This document shows, in pieces, positions 63,072 through 64,000 of a stretch of DNA of 64,000 bases; position 1 is the stretch's first letter, and each line of letters begins with the position of its first letter. The notes under the pieces are model-generated. The model did no database searches, was not told where the DNA came from, and saw only the letters and a program-made list of their open reading frames with translations. The stretch covers positions 85,129,382-85,193,381 of the forward strand of contig CM042016.1 in assembly GCA_023525715.1 (NCBI GenBank). The letters are read 5' to 3'. Origin of the DNA: Cichorium intybus (lineage: Eukaryota > Streptophyta > Magnoliopsida > Asterales > Asteraceae). The position numbers were made by a program, and so were the translations under genes.

Positions 63072-64000
63072 TGTAAGACCTATTTTCTTTTTGAGATGCT
63101 TATTAAGGAGGAGAAAACTTGTAATACCTATTTTCTTTTTGAGATGCTTATTAAGTTAAATAGAGTAATTACCTTATAGTTGGTATGGTTCTAGTTATGA
63201 GTTGCGTAGAGTCGTGTGGCAATCATTTATGAATGCCTTTGAGTTTTGAGTTATTTGATGAGTAAGAAGAGGTTGATACCTTTCTTATGTACTAATCTTG
63301 GTGTGATCAAGATAGTTAGGTTGTTGTATGAGTTTGGGTGGTTAGAAACCTATTTGGGAGAAGTTTAAGCCTTAAAAGTGCCAAAAAGAGGCTACGCGGG
63401 TCGTGTAGAGTCACACGGGTCGTATAAAAACGCTTTAGAAATCAATCCGATACACTTCCAGACTTACACGGGTCGTGTATAGTTTGTTCAGAAATCATGC
63501 GTTGGGTCCAAACAGGGTTATACGGGGCGTGCAAACCGAAATGATCCGTGCGGGCCACATTAGCGACACTAATGTACATGCAGACCCATATAAATTGCAG
63601 TAAAACCCCCTTTCGAGCAGAAAAATCCCTTTTTCGATTTTTAGTGCAAAATATGGCGAATTTGTGTGAAATTAAACTTGGAAACTCGTGGGGAAGCATA
63701 GAGAGACGTGGATCTAACCCCATAAACGCATTCTTGATTCCTAATTCGTCAAGGTGAGTACTTTCTCGGTTTTGAAATCTCGTGATTTAGCTATATATTG
63801 TTATATATGTTGTTAATAGATTGTTAGTGGATGCCTTTAGAGTTATTGGTGTGATTATTGTAGAGTTTCTACGGTTGAATGAGTAGAACCGCAGATTTGG
63901 GGGCTTCGATAAATATAGAGTTGATATTTACCATTTATACTCCTTTTTCCTCTTTCGATTTATACATCTTTGACACAGATGTTATTGAGATGATTGTGGA
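63072..64000 (+). repeat. 3' LTR (partial) of the gag-pol-less element
   Basis: Starts TGTAAGACCTATTTTC after the purine-rich GAGAGGATAAAACT. The first 45 bp are repeated at about 63,117 together with part of the polypurine tract. It carries only one copy of the 70-bp unit that is doubled in the 5' LTR. Confidence 0.75.

Overview
This is a plant nuclear window that consists almost entirely of transposable elements. The organism is a eudicot. Asteraceae is my guess from the style of the LTRs and Helitron ends, but nothing here proves it. Supporting observations are intron-bearing genes with GT-AG junctions, AT-rich intergenic DNA, long (TA)n tracts, plant-only protein families (LTPG-type lipid transfer protein, GIP/EDGP-type aspartic protease homologue, RWP-RK, FRIGIDA-like), Ty1-copia and Ty3-gypsy LTR elements primed by initiator tRNA-Met, PIF/Harbinger, hAT, Mutator and CACTA DNA elements, a tRNA-derived SINE and many Helitron ends. 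Layout. 1-12,024: three minus-oriented Helitrons lie head to tail. Each carries a gene piece: an LTPG-like gene (1888-2380), an RRM RNA-binding protein (5347-5826), and a chimera of an SRT1/SIRT6-type sirtuin with one exon resembling alpha-glucan phosphorylase (9905-10,798). 12,025-14,900: a hairpin MITE between two (TA)n tracts, then the only clearly intact single-exon gene of host type, a GIP/EDGP/TAXI-like protease homologue lacking the catalytic motif (12,787-14,064, minus). 14,900-21,400: MITEs, a plus-strand Helitron, and a ribonucleotide reductase large-subunit fragment cut by an LTR fragment. 21,400-34,803: a second plus-strand Helitron-like region holding a 9.4-kb Gypsy-type LTR element (24,578-33,987, 3.05-kb LTRs, 5-bp TSD). 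That element has no gag-pol but carries, antisense, a four-exon RWP-RK transcription-factor gene with its own TATA box. 34,900-36,070: degenerate repeats and a SINE with a 12-bp TSD. 36,078-44,171: a Copia element with matching TSDs, whose pol is split by a 2.7-kb solo LTR and carries two nonsense codons. 44,908-46,217: a frameshifted, inverted paralogue of the protease-like gene. 46,297-53,686: a solo LTR (about 3.8 kb net) containing a PIF/Harbinger element that in turn contains another TIR element. 53,730-57,310: a CACTA end, a Mutator-type MITE containing a hAT-type MITE, a Tourist-like MITE and a FRIGIDA-like gene fragment. 57,551-64,000: an LTR element without recognisable gag-pol, running off the window. 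How it fits together: there is no operon or pathway. The window is a nested-insertion record in which Helitrons and one LTR element have captured host gene segments. The two items most worth following are the antisense RWP-RK gene inside a young, coding-deficient Gypsy element and the sirtuin/phosphorylase chimera inside a Helitron. Nested order is supported by target-site duplications read directly from the sequence. Lineage names below superfamily level are inference.
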